Source of the DNA: Lepidodermella squamata
Taxonomy: Eukaryota > Gastrotricha
Assembly (NCBI GenBank): GCA_047495785.1
Contig: JBLDXI010000019.1
Span: 1,860,001 to 1,924,000 of the forward strand
Reading direction: 5' to 3'
Length of the DNA stretch: 64,000 bases
Of this stretch, positions 62,288 to 64,000 are shown in pieces. Under the pieces are notes generated by a model, which worked only from the letters and a program-made list of their open reading frames with translations, was not told where the DNA came from and ran no database searches. A program made the position numbers and the translations under genes. Positions within the stretch are counted from its first letter, which is position 1. Each line of letters opens with the position of its first letter.

Positions 62288-64000
62288 ATGAAGCGTTACC
62301 GGTTGCTGGTTTTAGCGTTGTTAGTTTCACTGAGCAACGGACAGTTTAGCCATTTCAGAGCTAGACCATCACTGTCCGCATCCATTATTCAATTGTCTTT
62401 CGAGGGTACATCAAATGTCAGAGATCCCGGAGAATGCTTGCGAGATATGGCTATCATCGAAGATGCGGCAAAAAATAAAACCGAATGGGCTATGAAATGT
62501 ATGAAAAAATCCCCAAAAATCATAAAAAAAATTTTTAACTTCCTATTTAAGTCCTGGATTCAAATGGAGCAAAACCTAGTGGATTCCTGGAGGGAAGTGA
62601 CAGATGGCTCGGAGCTTTCGATCAGTGTCAAGCTATTGGTACAGTTCAAACAAGCAAAGACATTGCCATCACGTCGCAATATTGCCGCCTTTTGCTGACT
62701 AAACCTAACACAACCCTGGACAAGGAGAGCATTTTGATCAATTTACCTGGCCTGGTTCTTGGAGCCTGTGTATCAAACCGATGCTCAATCAGTGATATTG
62801 CCATTTTCGTCAATCCTCAAGGTAAGATTTTCCAGAATTCAAGCTGAATTGTTGAATTTTTTTATCTATTTTCTAGTTGAGAGTATGGGCGTTGAAGTAG
62901 ACACCTTACTTTCAGCTTGTATCGTTGATGAAGTCCCTTACGACGCCATTTCGATTGCCACAATGTATGCTTTAAGATTTTGGAAACTGCTAAATCTGAC
63001 TTTGCCTATTATGTTAGCGTTGTCTATTCTGTTGTTGGCTTTTTTCTACTAATTGGTTTGGCTTTGGACGTCTATCTTCGATTGAAGAAATGGTCTACGA
63101 CAAGAATTCATCATGAAGTTGAGGATAAATCCTCCTTAATTATACCGCCAGCTTTCGACACTGAATCCATGCAACAAAGTACTCAAGCCAACTCCGCTTC
63201 AATCAATGCACACGAGAGCCATCCAAAAAGCGGGGTCAAGCAAACCCTAGTCAAGTTGGCTCTATCATTCTCGCCATACACAAATTTCGTCAAAATGAAC
63301 TCAGTCCCGGTACATGAGCATAAATTCCCGAATTTGAGCAGCATCAACGGAATTCGGACACTCAGTTTGTTCTGGGTAATTCTAGGCCATATCTACGCGT
63401 TTGTGCCCGGTTTTATCGACAATTTGGTCGCGGAAGCTAAAATTCAATCCAGGGTGTCTTTCATGTTTGTACCAGCTGGTTTCTACGCAGTCGATTCTTT
63501 CCTGTTCCTAGCAGGATTCCTGGCTTTCTGGTCGCTTAGCAAGCAATTGAAACCTGACTCATCGACTTCTCTGTGGAAGAAAGTCCCATTCCTCTATTTC
63601 CACCGCTACATCCGCTTGACGCCGCCAGTTATTGCATTAGTCCTACTTGATCTTGGAATTTGGCCACGCTTATCAAAAGGACCATTGTGGCTTCAAAAGC
63701 CTGATGATTACTGCGTGGAAAACTGGTGGAGTACCGTTTTCTACGTCAATAACTTCTTCCACCCCAATGGAGAATGCATCGGATGGTCATGGTATCTATG
63801 CTTGGACATGCAGCTCTTCCTTTTAGCTCCTTTCATCATTTACCTTTACAATCGAAAACAATGGCTAGGCCATCTTAGCTGCGGCATACTTTTGTTAATT
63901 CAAGTTGTTTCTACAATGGGCGTCACATTTGCTTACAACCTACCTTCGTCTGCCGTTAGCCCTGTTAACAAGACATTTGCTGATGATAGAGATTATCAGG
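62288..64000 (+). CDS. NRF6-3: NRF-6-like membrane acyltransferase, 3' end outside window
   Basis: Exons 62288-62498, 62552-62821, 62877-62964 and 63018 to beyond 64000 give about 517 residues so far. A signal peptide (LLVLALLVSLSNG) precedes the NRF domain (CLRDMAIIEDA, SNGAKPSGFLEGSDRWLGAF with DQC, ITSQYC, GACVSNRC). A helix (VVYSVVGFFLLIGLALDVYL) and a polar linker follow. The acyltransferase-3 domain contains TLSLFWVILGHIYAF with the conserved His, AVDSFLFLAGFLAFWSLSK, HRYIRLTPPVIALV and WSWYLCLDMQLFLLAPF. Exon 2 (270 nt) and exon 3 (88 nt) have the same lengths as in NRF6-2. The first intron is skipped by a continuous open frame that leads to a stop, so the spliced reading was chosen from homology. 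Confidence 0.85.

Overview
The window is nuclear DNA from an invertebrate animal. Genes are split by very short introns (mostly 40-60 bp, GT-AG with a few GC-AG), and the families are metazoan: a nicotinic acetylcholine-type receptor subunit, class C GPCRs, NRF-6-like acyltransferases, a carbohydrate sulfotransferase, and PAN/discoidin/LamG secreted proteins. It also holds a Jockey-type non-LTR retrotransposon, a U2 snRNA and eukaryotic tRNAs. Tiny introns, expanded NRF-6-like genes and a nematode-like U2 5' motif suggest an ecdysozoan (nematode- or tardigrade-like), but I cannot assign the species.

Layout. 0-4.5 kb: the 3' end of an unidentified gene, an intronless GABA-B-like receptor, and a coiled-coil/membrane protein of unknown family. 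4.5-6.4 kb: intergenic, with a decayed reverse transcriptase. 6.6-12.2 kb (-): a nine-exon secreted PAN/F5-8C/LamG protein (gene A). 12.2-17.9 kb: repeat-rich DNA around a sulfotransferase gene. 17.9-20.9 kb (-): a complete nAChR alpha-type subunit. 21.7-27.2 kb: tRNA-Trp, the body of a U2 snRNA, an intact two-ORF retrotransposon, a possible U2 5' piece, and tRNA-Met. 27.5-32.7 kb (-): a small Cys-rich secreted protein, a secreted ankyrin-repeat protein and a second intronless GABA-B-like receptor. 34.3-35.7 kb: a TMEM26-like protein. 36.7-58.2 kb: an amplified locus in which NRF-6-like acyltransferase genes (+) alternate with gene-A paralogues (-). Its order is NRF6-1, gene B, a gutted NRF6 relic invaded by two palindromic elements, gene C, NRF6-2. 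60-61.9 kb: a protein made of four copies of an unrecognised ~45-residue module. 62.3-64 kb: NRF6-3, running off the window.

Most proteins here are predicted to be secreted or membrane-bound. They include ligand-gated receptors, a Golgi sulfotransferase, adhesive or lectin-like matrix proteins and membrane acyltransferases. The most unusual observation is that the retrotransposon seems to sit inside a U2 snRNA gene. The U2 body starts right after the element's 3' end on the same strand, and a U2-like 5' end lies just beyond the element's 5' end.
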